A stretch of 64,000 nucleotides of DNA from Congeria kusceri (GCA_027627225.1 CM051024.1:40541225-40605224); one strand, 5' to 3'. Counted from the stretch's first letter, positions 34,072-46,634 are shown. The notes: generated by a model from the sequence alone, not told the origin. Translations and numbers: made by a program.

Positions 34072-35500
34072 TTATGTACTGCTCTGATAATGACTAATGA
34101 ATAGCCCACACAAGAATAAAAACGTAATCGGACACAATCCAAGACACGTTTTATTATTACATTATACTTTGATAATGACTTATGAATAGCCCACGCAAGC
34201 ATAACAACATAATCGGACACAATCCAAGACATGTTTAGTATTACATGATACTTTTATAATGACTAAGAAATAGCCCACACAAAAATAACAACATAATCGG
34301 ACACAATGCAAGACATGTTTTAGTATTACACGATACTCTGATAATGACTTAATAATAGTCCACACAAGAATAACAACATAATCGGCCACAATCCAATACA
34401 TGTTTTAGTATTACATGATACTCTGATGACTCATGAATAGCCCACACAAGAATAACAACATAATCGGACACAATCCAAGACATGTTTTAGTATTACACGA
34501 TACTCTAATAATGTCTTAATAATAGTCCACACAAGAATAACAACATTATCGGACACAATCCAAGACATGTTTAGTATTACACAATACTTTTATACTGACT
34601 AAGGAATAGCCCACAAAAGAATAACAACATAATCGGACACAATGTAGGACATGTTTTAGTATTACACGATACTCTGATGACTAATGAATAGCCCACACAA
34701 GAATAACAACATAATCGGGCACAATCCTAGACATGTTTAGTATTACACGATACTCTGATAATGACTAATGAATAGCCCACACAAGCATAACAACATAATC
34801 GGACACAATCAAAAACATGTTTTAGTATTACATGATACTTTGATAATGACTAATGAATAGCCCACACAAGAATAACAACATAATCGGACACAATCCAACA
34901 CATGTTTTAGCATTACATGATACTTTGATAATGACTAATGAATAGCCCACACAAGAATAACAACATAATCGGACACAATCCAAGACATGTTTTAGTATTA
35001 CACGATAATCTGATTATGACTAATGAATCGCCCACACAAGAATAACAACATAATCGGACACAATCCAAGACATGTTTTAGTATTACACGATAATCTGATT
35101 ATGACTAATGGATCGCCCACACAAGAATAACAACATAATCGGACACAATCCAATACATGTTTTAGTAAATACTTTGATAATGACTAATGAATAGCCAACC
35201 CAATATTAACAACATAATCGGACATAATCCAATACATGTTTTAGTATAACATGATACTCTGATAATGACTAATGAATAGCCCACACAGTAATAACAACAT
35301 AATCGGACACAATCCAATACATGTTTTAGTAAATACTTTGATAATGACTAATGAATAGCCAACCCAATAATAACAACATAATCGGACACAATCCAATACA
35401 TGTTTTAGTATTACACGATACTCTGATAATGACTAATGAATAGCCCACACAATAATAACAACATAATGGGACACAATCCAAGACATGGTTTAGTATTGCA
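34072..35500. repeat. Minisatellite, about 85-bp unit, 17 copies
   Basis: Head-to-tail units with AATAGCCCACACAAGAATAA, CAACATAATCGGACACAATC and ACATGTTTTAGTATTACA. Counting CATAATCGG and its variants gives 17 units. Copies differ by a few bases and by two short deletions near 35,165 and 35,335. Confidence 0.95.
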
Positions 35501-36335
35501 TGTACCGGTTTAAGGGTTTGAGTAAAAATAATTGCACAATTACTAATCTTTACCTTAATACATCTACATTGTAAAGTTTATTGAGAATACATAGAGGAAA
35601 TGATGTCAACAAGTATATGTCCATGCATATGTGATAAACTGTGATAGTAGATACATACATGTCAGAGAATTATCATGCAAATAATACTAAATAATTATTA
35701 TACATGCTCCAACATAGACAGTTCCACTGCTGAGGCGCTATTAAAATGTAAGGAAAACAACCGTGAATACGCATCTGTTCATTGGAAGCATTAATTTTCT
35801 CCCTTGGTATATCAGATCTCATTGCATCGACATACCAGCGAGCGGCAAAATGATACAACAGACATAGTTTGATACAACAGACAAAGCTACTTACACAGCT
35901 TAAATGTTATAATTTCAACAATAACATCTATTTAGCAACTTATGGGGACCGACTACCCAGAATTATTGTATGAGTTATACACAGGACGATTTCTAGCATA
36001 CTGATGGCTTTTTCTTTTATTCCTAAACTTGCATGTTTTTATATTTCTGTATAGATGTTTATTTAAACCGAAGAGACATGTTACAATCGTGTACAATACA
36101 TGCACGGAAAAAAGTTCCAGCAAACATTTGTTTGAGTACCAAACCGCCAAAGAAATCAAATACGGCAAAACAAATACTCAACAGGGTACAACTTGTCTAA
36201 AATCAACACCAAAGTATTCGCTGAATGAACCAATAAACCATTCGTATTATTCTCCAACAATGCAGAACGGGTCACGCAAGCAACAAACGATTGCATGTCA
36301 TGTTCACGACAAACATACAAACATTAAAAGATCAC
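35501..36335. other. Region left of candidate exon A
   Basis: AT-rich. A plus-strand open frame overlaps it at 36,029-36,418 but has no family features and runs antisense to the exon. Confidence 0.4.
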
Positions 36336-36673
36336 CTTTCGCGTTCGACAGCGAACGCACTATCCAAAGCCGTCGCGCTGTCATCCCTGCTTATACCCGT
36401 AATGGATCCCGTCCGTGAGTCACGTGCAGCGCGCGTGGCCAGGGTCACAATGACCTCTTCCGGGTAATCCGGTATCGACGGGTACAGTCTCTCCGTTTTA
36501 TAGAACACGTCGCCTTCTTTGATCTCAGTAAGCGCCGCCAGGCGGCTGTTCGCGAGGTTACCCAGCGTTCCGTCCTTAAGGGAGACCCTTTTCGCCCCCT
36601 TATTGGTGGCGTCGGCTACTGAGCTCCGCCGGAGCCCGCCGACATTAGCTTGCGATGACCGCCGACTCATCAC
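36336..36673 (-). CDS. Candidate alternative first exon A (Ser/Arg-rich N-terminus)
   Basis: ATG at 36,673. It reads MSRRSSQANVGGLRRSSVAD and later LTEIKEGDVFYKTERLYP, YPEEVIVTLATRAARDS and DSAFAVERE. The donor is CGCGAAAG/GTGATC in phase 2, and an in-frame TGA lies directly inside the donor. It encodes 112 complete codons. The GC-rich coding sequence stands out from AT-rich flanks. RRSS-type sites would suit basophilic kinases. I do not recognise the family. It could be an alternative N-terminus of androglobin, the first exon of another gene, or a 113-codon single-exon gene ending at that TGA. Confidence 0.6.
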
Positions 36674-39600
36674 GGTGTCTAACTTTGCTCCTGTACACGT
36701 TAAATCCTAGTTATTTTTGGTCTTGAACACTTTCAACCATATTTCCATCACCATTGTTTTTACATTTTTTTTATTTAAATTAACAGTTGTGACGGGTGGT
36801 TATATAATTTAATATAGTAACAGTAACTGTCTACCAAAGTAGACCGGAAGTGTTCACACTCCAATTAAACTTTTTATTTTACAATTAAATATAACCAACA
36901 CCTATGTATTTATTATTCTAACGGCTTCAGAAATCACATTACTAGTATATACATAATCCCAACAAAATCTGCAAGATACAGTACATTGTTAATCGCGTCA
37001 GCTTTCCGTGTCTTTTTTTTCCACAAGTGCCTTTATAACGTTCATATCCCTGATCAGGCAAATACAGATCTTACGAAGGATATTCAGCTGTTTTTATAAA
37101 TGGTAAAATCTGCAACACAGGTTTGCTTTCACAAAAGATTAGTACGACTGATTTACAGTAAACGATGAATTTCTAACAAAGCTATTGAGCTAATATTTTG
37201 AAATACACTGTACAAAATAGAGAAAGTTTGTACTGATTCCGCATTTTTTGGAGATAAATAAATTATCAATCTCTACTAATTTCAATATTATTTCATCCAA
37301 ATCGAGCCACGTTTTTTTTTCAAGTGACCACCTCAATGGCCGTACTTCATTACAGTAAGTAGCGGCAAGATCAATATAGTTTTATTGTAAACTTCACCAA
37401 ATAAATATTCGCGAGTTATGAAAAATAATCGAACAACTCTAAGGGTACTTTTGTTTGTTCTTCTTGTCACTGCTTTGGGATCACCGGCTTTAACAACGAA
37501 ATCATCAAAAGTTCGTTGGCTATTGATTATCGATGATTTTTGTTTTCAAACGAACGAACGCTTCAAGTTGGGCAATTAAATATGTACTCTTTATAGACTT
37601 CGGAAACGAAGAATCAAAATTGACTTATCAAGAAAATTTGCAATACATATTAGAGCTAATTAGTATATTCTCATGCGTGATACTATTTTGCAAGTTTTGT
37701 GATTGGATATTAACGCGTTCTTTTGGACAAGAAAACGCGCTAAAGAAATCACGTTTGATGCTGATAAAAGAACAACAAAAATCGATGTTAATAGTAATTT
37801 ACAATAGGTAATAACTATCGTTCACACGTAAAAGTGTCAAAGTTCAGTTATAAATGGGTTAATAAATAACATTTTTTTTTCGTCTAGAGTATGACACAAA
37901 GCTGACCAGCGTGTTTTGTATCAACGACGTAGAAATTCACACCTATCTGCAACAAATAGAAGTCTCACAATAAACAATTAATTCCAAAAAACCCACAATG
38001 TATATTCCGAACAAAAAAGTTGTGTACAAACGCTGAATTAATGCCCTCACTGCCCCTAACACTTGTTTAAATCCTCCACCAATCGCTGCTTTTATTGCAA
38101 CTTTTATTATCATCACCGAAAATTATAAGACATTAGCATTTCTATCTCTTTATACATGAACAAGACGTCCGTATCTTTGCAGAGATATATTAAGCAAACG
38201 TTTGCAACTAATGAAATCTTTCAAATTTTAACGGATTTAACTTGATATGAAAGTTTATCACACGCAACAACACCGCTCATTGAAAGCATTGTCAATATCA
38301 ATGAATTTTGAGATCGCGGAGATTTTCGGAAGTCCCTTTTAGTTTACTTTAGCCTTATCTTAAAATGATCGAATTTCATCGACCCAAAGATAAGCTATAA
38401 ACTATTTTGACTGACATTTTAATGAAGTCGAACTATCCGTGTAAATATTGTTTCAATTAAGAAATTATGGCTTAAATGGAACACTTCTAATGGCGTAGCT
38501 TTTAGATGAAACCGTTCGCAGATAAAAGGACCTATGCACCGATTGGCAAATTGACAATTTCCATTTTTTTAGTCACTGATTCCAAAATGTAATGTGTCGT
38601 TTTTTCTGGGTTTTTTTTCTGGGTTTTTTTAAAAAGTGTTTTCGTTTATATAGAATATATGGGTTTATTCGTCAAGATGGTTTAATTATTGAAGTTAAGA
38701 CATTTTAAGACATTTCTAAAAACAACGAACACCTATGAATAAGTGCCTTGAAGTTGTTTTATTTAGCTTTTTTAAACATAATTAAATGTTGTTGTTTTTT
38801 GTGGATAAATAAGTGTTTTGTGTTGACAGCATCTGCTTATAAACAATGTTTTAGGATATAACTGATATGTTTTGAATATATATATTCCATTTTAGAATCC
38901 TGAAGTTGACCATTTACCAAATAAAAAATAAATAAATAATAAATCCCGACCTACCTACCCTAATTTTATTGGGCATGTAGCCCGCAACAAACATTTTTTT
39001 GTTACGTCTAAGCCGCAGTGTTTGAACCACATGTGAAGTGGTCCTTTCGATTAATTTATAATGAAATTCGGATGGTCAGTTAAATTCGGATGGTCAGTTA
39101 AATTCGGATGGTCAGTTAAATTCGTCGGATGGTCAGTTAAATTCGGATGGTCAGTTATTAAATCGATAACTGAAATTATTAAAACAACTTACTTCACAAA
39201 CTATCTGTATTACTTTTAGAAGAAACCACGCATTCTTTTCGCATCTACTTGTTGCTTTAGCTCGGGATTACAATACCCGGCGGGAGTCAATTGAAGTTTG
39301 ATTGATTTTATCTCGTCGGAGTCGCCTGTCATTAATACACGGAAAAGCAACACTTGCACACATAAATTAAGACATTTTCTCAACGGAGGTCTCACAAATT
39401 GTCAATAGTAAAACATTATATATTATCTACATACAAGCGCGTTTTACTGTGTAACAAGGTGTCACATTCCGAGCAAATCACGTTGATTACACGCTTTCTA
39501 CTTTATTTATACGACAAATAGTCTTTCAAAATACTATTTCTACGTTGATGTAAATACACCCTATCTTGATATTTTAACAAATATATCCAAAAGCAGTGAG

Positions 39601-40757
39601 TCACACACTGAAAACACTGTAGCCGCAACAACAACAAAAAAACACAACAAAAACCGACGACGACGGCGACGATGATAAACATCAAACTATAAAAATGGTA
39701 TCAATAAACAACACAACGAAACCCTATTGTAGAATGAATACCCTCAGACACAAGACTCCGGTATTTCTTTAGAAATATATTTTAAAGATCTTTTTTTTCC
39801 CTAACTTATGCTGTATTTTTAAATAAAAATTGTCAAGAGGGCACTCTCGCTGTGACATTCTCTATCGCAAATACAGTCAATTAAGATCGAAAGCTATTCC
39901 TCCCGGAGGTTTGTAGATTGAAAAGAAACATTTGTATTGAACAATTCACATAATAACCGTTGAAGGTTTGCTGACAATGCGTCTATGGAATGTTTAACCC
40001 TAGTTATACATAATTAATACATCTATTAAAATTTCTGTAGGCCTGTCACAATTCGCAAGTCTTCATTGAATAAAGTAAAACAACGCCTGTAATCGCTAGA
40101 CTGTTTTCCCTCTAGTCTCTGGTATTTAGTTTTCAAAGAGTTATAATCCACATGATACTTGATTTGAATGATTTAAATAGGGCATGTCGACAATTTAAGG
40201 TTTTCATTGTAGACACAACATGCCATACCGTTTTTGAGAACTTTTTGTTTTACGTCCCAATATTTTTTTGACAAGAATAACAAACAAACAAGCTTTCAAT
40301 TCTTTATTCAGAAAAAGGCAATATACCCATTGATTACAATATAGACGAAACAAAGAAATATATAGATGTAGAAAATATATATTTGTTTATAAAATGTTGT
40401 CTTTTTTACATGCATTCAAATCTTGTGTAAATGCGTCCCCCCTGTACTAATACAATTTTACATTTACAAGTCGTTATGTATATTGTCTAGTACGAGTATT
40501 TTGATAGTAAACTTATTTAATTTTAAAGTGATAGTGACATTCAGAAAAAAAACCTGATGAAAAAAAAACGCTTTAGGCAATTTATTGAATCCCTTAATAA
40601 TTTTTCGACAGCTCAGTCAAAAAGTCCAACAGTGGATAGTCGAAACATGATTAAATTAAAATTGCATTGACTATCATTATGCGTGTTTGTTATTGCTGTT
40701 GTTTTTAATAATATGTTCATGTTATTTGTATGTTTTAGGATGCCTACGTAAAGTAGT
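36674..40757. other. AT-rich region, nothing recognised
   Basis: No convincing exon. It holds the 18-bp array at 39,065 and short AT-rich low-complexity tracts. Confidence 0.45.
39065..39158. repeat. 18-bp tandem repeat, five copies
   Basis: ATTCGGATGGTCAGTTAA repeated five times. One copy carries an extra TCG. Confidence 0.95.
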
Positions 40758-40761
40758 TAAT

Positions 40762-40789
40762 GACTCAATCCCAGTTACCCTGGACAATT
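40762..40789 (+). repeat. Left TIR of the 5.3-kb transposon
   Basis: Opens GACTCAATCCCAGTTAC and continues CCTGGACAATT. It is followed by GTGTCGCCGGAA, which recurs at about 40,967. Confidence 0.9.
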
Positions 40790-41339
40790 CGTGTCGCCGG
40801 AATTTGATGAACGGCGGTAGAAAACTGCATTGTTCTATGACAATAAAATAATCGTATTATTGTAAAGTGATGCAATTTGCATTATTTTCAAGCACTATTT
40901 TTTGCTCTCTAACCGTAATGGATGTGAAAATTGTGTTGTATGATGGCAGGCATATCAAAAACTGGGTGTCGCCGGAACCGAATAAATAAATAAAACGAGT
41001 TGTTAGATCTCATAAACACATTCATGGGTCATCTTCAGATCGTTATAACAATATAAGTAATCACCGTGATACATTTCAGTATAAGTTTCCGAGTATAAAA
41101 CGATTGTCTGCAACATTTTTGCTTTGGATATAACATGTCGCCAATTTCAATAAATTTACGGGACAAATGTTTTATAACCAAAATATTTAGTTTAAACTTA
41201 CTCAGGGTACGAAAATATTCATGAAATCTATCCGTCCTATTTACACAAGTTGTTAAAAAAACATTTTATTGAAGCCATTCAGATGAAACTAATAAATGAC
41301 ATATGTCAAAATAGGAAATCGAAGCGTAATTTTAACCCG

Positions 41340-42284
41340 GTAACGTACGGGACGTTTTCTAGTTGTGGTTTTGAAGACTAAATATCGCGTATAGAAGCAA
41401 ACATTTGCTTTCAGAACATTTCCAGATAATTATAAAAACCATTAAATGAAGAAATTTTACTGAGGTAGGATAGCGTAAATTTCCGAAACAGAATGAAGCC
41501 GGAAGAAAACATTGGTCGTAACGTACGAGACATAACGTACGGGGCATGTAGATGTTAGAAATGAGCACAATCGGTTATTTTGTTTCCTATAAATTATCAC
41601 TTTAGGTTAAATTCATCTCTGGCAACTTACCCGGATGAAAACAAAAGTTAAAGCCCGCCATTGAAGTAATATTTTCAACGTATAACCACGTGGGCAAAAT
41701 AAAATTAAATATTGATCATCAGAAAGGTAAGCATCGGTTGGTTTATTATATGTTTGTGCGTAATTTATGTGTTTTTTTTTAAGCAGGTTTATAATGCATT
41801 TAAAAAGGAGTATTTTAAATGCTTTTTCTTGTTTCGCAAAAATAAATGCTTTAGTCATAAAGGCATGTCCCGTATGTTATTCGAAAATGTCCCGTATGTT
41901 ATATTATAAACTTGCAAGATTCATTTGCGAAGAATGAGCAAATTAATAAATTAGATACGCTTTAATTATACGTTATTTGTGAACAGGGGGTTTATTTCAC
42001 TGAATTGAAGCAACAAACACTTATATGTACGTTAACACAAGAATAATACGCTCTAAAGTGTTTGGCCTGTTTACTAAATATTCTGAGTTGCATATATAAA
42101 ATATTTTGATTGCAAATATGTCTCCATGAAAAAAGCATAATATTATAATGTTGATGAAATATTTTTATCAATGATATATTAAACGCAACCTGTAAATCAG
42201 CAAAGCATTAAAGACAAGTATAGTTATAGAGACACCATTCTAATATGCGTCCCGTATGTTATGCGGTTTCGTCCCGTATGTTAT
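41340..42284. promoter_or_regulatory. Left subterminal motif cluster
   Basis: Seven copies of a 13-14-bp motif. Three are forward (TAACGTACGGGAC and close variants at 41,341, 41,521 and 41,534). Four are reverse (GTCCCGTATGTTAT at about 41,867, 41,888, 42,249 and 42,270). Likely transposase-binding sites, by analogy with elements that have subterminal repeats. The last pair lies just upstream of the transposase start. Confidence 0.7.
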
Positions 42285-42393
42285 TGAAAGAAACAAAGTT
42301 GTTAACACAGATTTTCACAAACGATTACTTTTAATTAACCATTAATTAAGCAGGTTTGCTTTGTTTTAATACACACATAACATATTATGCAGC

Positions 42394-45099
42394 ATGGCGA
42401 AATCAAAGTCACAGCGCATGCGCGAATATCGACAGAGAAAGAAAGAACAGCTCGGAGACAGATGGCTGAAGGCTGAAAGAGAACGAGTGAGGGAATACTT
42501 TGTTCCTATATCCGATTTGGACGATGAAACTCAACAAAGGAAGAGAGAACTCAACAAAATAAGACAGGCCACATTCAGAAATAAGCGAAAACGGCAGAAC
42601 CAAGAGCAGGAGGCAAGTATTGATAATGTAAATCCTTCATCCAATGATACTGAACAGCCATCGACAAGTGACAATGCTGTTTTAAGTTCATCTGATGCAT
42701 TGATGACTGTGAAAATGCCATTTGTGAATAGGAGCAGAGCGTCTGAACGTGGCAGAAAGAGAGCATCAAGAGCCTTAGCAAGGTCTTATAGAACCATAGA
42801 GACTCTACAGAATAAGACTGAAGAGTTGAAGAAAAAGCTCAAAAATGCCCAGAAACGACTTCAACGGTGTGAAAATAGAGTGGGCATTGCAAACACCCCA
42901 AAAAGCAAAAGTGACACTCTCTTGAAACGGTCTGGAATTAACCCGAAAGATGTTCCTGAAGTTCGAAAGAAGCTTATACTGGGTGAATGTTTGTCAGAAG
43001 AAATAAAGTCCGCTAAGAATGCTCAAGAAGGAAATTCTGAAAAAGCACAGATTGTTCATAGAGTTGCTTCAGGAAAGGTAATTAAGAAGTATAGATTAAA
43101 AAGCACACTAGAAAAGGTCACTACCCTTAACAGAAGGAAAACAGTTTCGAACAAGAATGTGGTACATGTGAAGAGGAAGAGACTTGATGACATTAGGAAG
43201 CGAGTGAACGACAAGATAGTTGGATTCCTAGAACGTGATGACAATTCAAGACAACTACCGGGGAAATCTGATGCAGTAAAGGGTGACAGCGGGAAGATAC
43301 AAAAGAGAGTGCTAAATGATTACATGTACAACTTGCACTTAAAGTTCAATGCAGAATCGGATATCAAGGTTTCCAGAACTACATTCCATAAAGCACGGCC
43401 TAAGTACATAAGCTTAGTGAATTTCACGTCTCGAAGTGTTTGTCTTTGTTCTAAACACCAGAACTTCTGCTTCTTACTGAGATCACTGAAATGCTTGAAT
43501 GTTACAAGCTGTACAAATCCAGATAAGTTTGTAGAAATGTACAAAGACAGTAGAGCCTCATTGAATGAGATGCTTGAAAAGATACCAAACGAAGGCGAAG
43601 ACGTTAAGTTTCAACAATGGAAAAGAGTGAAGCTTCAGAATGGCAAAGAGAAACAACGTGTAGTTGAAGTTCAGAAACCCAAAGTTGTGTTTGTTAAAAT
43701 GATGTTGGAAACCTTTCAAGAGTTTGAGGGCCATATACAGAGAGTGAAGAGTCAGTACAGCGCAGTCAGTAAAATGAAAGAAAATCTACCAAAGGAGCAG
43801 GTATTAATCCAGATGGATTTTTCAGAAAACTATAGTTGCAATACTCTTGAAGAAATCCAATCAGCGTATTGGAACAGTAGCATGGTTACACTTCATCCCG
43901 CCGTTATTTACTACCGAGGGGAGTCTGAAGAATTAAAACATGTAAGCTATGTACATGTATCCGAAGTTCTAAATCACAATGCTACAATGGTGATATGCAT
44001 CATAAACAGTCTGATGAAAATAGTTAAGACACTTCTTCCAAACCTGAAGGCTGTTCATTTTTGGACAGACTCGCCATCATCTCAATACAGGAACAAGACC
44101 ATATTCGACCTAGTGAGCAGATTTCCTGTTGAATACGGAATACACGCATCGTGGCATTACTTTGAAAGTGGCCACGGAAAAGGCCCCTGTGATGGAATTG
44201 GGGGGACAACAAAACGAAATGCCGACAATGCAGTGAAACAGGGGAAAGCTCTGATACAAGACGCTACAGATTTTTATTCATGGGCAACACAGAACCAACA
44301 AGGAATTCGCTATGAACTTGTATCAGAAGAGGATTACAACATAACTAAAATAAATGTTGACAAACGAAACAGCCAAATAAAACCAGTAAAAGGATCTATG
44401 AAAGTACATGCAGTTGTGGGGGCTGAAGATGGAAAGATAGCAGTAAGATATACTTCCTGTGCGTGCAATGATTGCTTCAATGGATCCTTCAATCTTAAGT
44501 CGGCGTGTTTATGGGAAGAGCGCACACTTGATGTCAAAGGAGACAAACCACAAGAAGGTAGAAAATTCAATGGATCGGAAAGGATCGAAGATCAGGCATG
44601 TGAAATAGTTAACACCAACAGTGAAGCAAAAGAATGCACATCGATAGGTGCTATAGTACGTAGTACGCAAAGCAGACAAAACAAAGACGGTCGAAATTCT
44701 AATGAATCTGAAACGATGGAAGATCAAGCCAATGAAACAGTAACAGCAAAAGCCGAGAATGTGGCAACAGAAAGTACAGCAACTGATCAGTTATCTGAAG
44801 ATAGAAAGGGCAGCAGACACAAGGAAATTGGTTTAAATCAACTTGTTGTTGCCATGTATGATACAAAGTGCTACATCGGAAAGGTAATTGAGGTCTGCGA
44901 TGAAGACAAAACAACACACATTTCGTTTATGACTGAGTGCGGAAAAAGCAAGGGGACATACAAATGGCCAGTAGCCGAAGATAAAGTCTGGGTGAAGACA
45001 GCTGATATCGTTCGATTGATCGAACATCCAGTCCCAACAAGCAAATCAGGACGAATGTTTACGTTCGATGACGAAATACTTCAGATGATTTCGAAATAA
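42394..45099 (+). CDS. Transposase-like protein, 901 aa
   Basis: The ATG has A at -3 and G at +4. Residues 1-75 are strongly basic (SQRMREYRQRKKEQLG; RNKRKRQ), a likely DNA-binding/nuclear segment. Residues about 128-165 form a coiled coil (TIETLQNKTEELKKKLKNAQ). A Cys cluster CLCSKHQNFC lies near 350. The core has QMDFSENYSC near 472, HFWTDSPSSQYRNKTIF near 555 and WHYFESGHGKGPCDGIGG near 586-603. These spaced acidic residues fit an RNase H-like DDE/D nuclease. A second Cys cluster SCACNDCF is near 690. Residues about 815-885 (LVVAMYDTKCYIGKVIEV; ISFMTECGKS) look like a Tudor/SH3-type barrel. Similar multidomain proteins occur in molluscs and cnidarians as uncharacterised proteins. I cannot name the superfamily. 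AATAAA occurs at 45,253. Confidence 0.85.
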   Translation: MAKSKSQRMREYRQRKKEQLGDRWLKAERERVREYFVPISDLDDETQQRKRELNKIRQATFRNKRKRQNQEQEASIDNVNPSSNDTEQPSTSDNAVLSSSDALMTVKMPFVNRSRASERGRKRASRALARSYRTIETLQNKTEELKKKLKNAQKRLQRCENRVGIANTPKSKSDTLLKRSGINPKDVPEVRKKLILGECLSEEIKSAKNAQEGNSEKAQIVHRVASGKVIKKYRLKSTLEKVTTLNRRKTVSNKNVVHVKRKRLDDIRKRVNDKIVGFLERDDNSRQLPGKSDAVKGDSGKIQKRVLNDYMYNLHLKFNAESDIKVSRTTFHKARPKYISLVNFTSRSVCLCSKHQNFCFLLRSLKCLNVTSCTNPDKFVEMYKDSRASLNEMLEKIPNEGEDVKFQQWKRVKLQNGKEKQRVVEVQKPKVVFVKMMLETFQEFEGHIQRVKSQYSAVSKMKENLPKEQVLIQMDFSENYSCNTLEEIQSAYWNSSMVTLHPAVIYYRGESEELKHVSYVHVSEVLNHNATMVICIINSLMKIVKTLLPNLKAVHFWTDSPSSQYRNKTIFDLVSRFPVEYGIHASWHYFESGHGKGPCDGIGGTTKRNADNAVKQGKALIQDATDFYSWATQNQQGIRYELVSEEDYNITKINVDKRNSQIKPVKGSMKVHAVVGAEDGKIAVRYTSCACNDCFNGSFNLKSACLWEERTLDVKGDKPQEGRKFNGSERIEDQACEIVNTNSEAKECTSIGAIVRSTQSRQNKDGRNSNESETMEDQANETVTAKAENVATESTATDQLSEDRKGSRHKEIGLNQLVVAMYDTKCYIGKVIEVCDEDKTTHISFMTECGKSKGTYKWPVAEDKVWVKTADIVRLIEHPVPTSKSGRMFTFDDEILQMISK

Positions 45100-45127
45100 C
45101 TGACGTATGATAAGAGTGTTATACAAG

Positions 45128-45530
45128 TATAACTTACGGGACAGTGCGTCACGAATTTATTTGTGACGTATAGTTTTAGTGTTCAAAATAGTGTGTTTCA
45201 TAAAAAGCTTTAACACATAAAAGTTGATTAAATATATCTTGTATTTCAAGGAAATAAATTCCAGAGAATAACGATATAGATTTGTATTTTCTTTTAATAT
45301 CATAATCGTCAAGGCAACGATATTATATAAACTAGTTTTGGTCAATTAAAACTAACGTTCAAAAGACAATGATCGCAGTTTTATTCTTTAGAGAAATGTG
45401 TTTTAGCCATGTTTTATTGTGAGTTTTAGTACTGATGCGAGTACAGATAATTACTATGATAGTTTGTAACATACGGGACATGACGTTGTCATTTACGGGA
45501 CATTTACATTTACGGGACATTTACATTTTG
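45128..45530. promoter_or_regulatory. Right subterminal motif cluster
   Basis: Four copies in one orientation: ATAACTTACGGGACA at 45,129, GTAACATACGGGACA at 45,466, and ATTTACGGGACATTTAC twice up to 45,530. Same motif as on the left of the transposase gene. Confidence 0.7.
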
Positions 45531-46039
45531 TAAAACCGCTTCTCTTATTTATGACTTTCATTGGTATTTTGTAAATCTTTTTTTCTTTAATAGTTCAATA
45601 TTGTTAATTGAAACTGTTACACTCGTTTGAACTGTTCGTGGCTTCTTTAATTTGAAACGGAAATTACCGTTTTTGAAAAAATAAAAAATCTTTTTGATTT
45701 TCTGTTTGTTTGATTTTATTTTATTGCTACATTGCTTAAGAATTGATAGCTAAACCATGTTTTTCTATTGCAGGTATGTCCTAATTTTGATTTAAAATAT
45801 GTTTTGTTTAACAATTAGTTCAATTACGTCCATCCTTTGAGCATATTAACTTGTAGACCCTTACTAATTAATACGGCTGCTTTTTTATTCAAGGTTCAAC
45901 AAGCGATGCTGTTTTTGAAAAAATGTGAAATCTTAAGTGGTGAAGTTTTGAAATTAGGTTTCCAACACCTGTCATGACAAAATAAATTCCATACCATATC
46001 ATTTTAGTGAGATAAAAAAAATTGTGTTTTGGATATGCC

Positions 46040-46067
46040 AATTGTCCAGGTTAACTGGGATTGAGTC
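46040..46067 (-). repeat. Right TIR of the 5.3-kb transposon
   Basis: Read on the minus strand it opens GACTCAATCCCAGTTAA and continues CCTGGACAATT. One mismatch to the left TIR, at position 17. Confidence 0.9.
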
Positions 46068-46634
46068 TAATACGAAAAATCGTCTATAAGCAGTTCAACC
46101 ACGCAATTTTTAAAAGCGGACAGGAACCAAATGAAGTTGAAACTAACTGACGGCCTCTTATAACAACCGACGAATATATTGCATCAACGGTTACATGGGT
46201 TAAGGCACTTCGAGTTGAAACATAATAGCTACGTTTTCAACAACGATGACAACGGGTGAAACGGTCTCCATAAAGCCATAATATTTCCCTATTCAAACAG
46301 ATGTATCACCTCGAGCCGACGGCAAAACCCAATTAGGATACAAAAGCGTTGCATTTAAGCGGATAATTTACGTACGCTTACTACCAGTGTCACAAAAGAA
46401 GTTCTCAAAGATCACCGTTCAATTTTTGGTAAGCATGGGGTTTCGTTATTCAACCATTGTTGTTTTCAGTGCATCTTTATCTGTTTTATTTGAACATCGA
46501 GTGTGTCGTTTTGTCTATCCGCACACCGTTTCAGAGTGGGGATCAGGGGATGATCCGTTGATCCTCCGTAAAGTTTTGTTAGAAAATGTAAAAGAATTTG
46601 AAACCTCAGCTGTAGAGACGTTTCTATGGTCCTG

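Larger units (their letters stand above)
40762..46067 (+). mobile_element. Apparently intact DNA transposon, superfamily unassigned
   Basis: A 5,306-bp element. Its ends are inverted repeats beginning GACTCAATCCCAGTTA, matching at 27 of 28 positions. TAAT flanks it on both sides (40,758-40,761 and 46,068-46,071), the size expected of a short target duplication. Inside are one 901-codon transposase-like gene on the plus strand and inverted clusters of TAACRTACGGGAC on either side of it. Near-perfect TIRs, an uninterrupted gene and a clean duplication suggest recent, possibly continuing, mobility. Confidence 0.85.

Noticed and set aside
34072..35500. A CRISPR-like array
   Set aside because: The whole 85-bp unit repeats without unique spacers, and the DNA is clearly eukaryotic. 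It is a minisatellite.
36029..36418. 129-residue plus-strand ORF
   Set aside because: No family features, AT-rich codon use, and overlaps exon A on the other strand, which has the better coding character.
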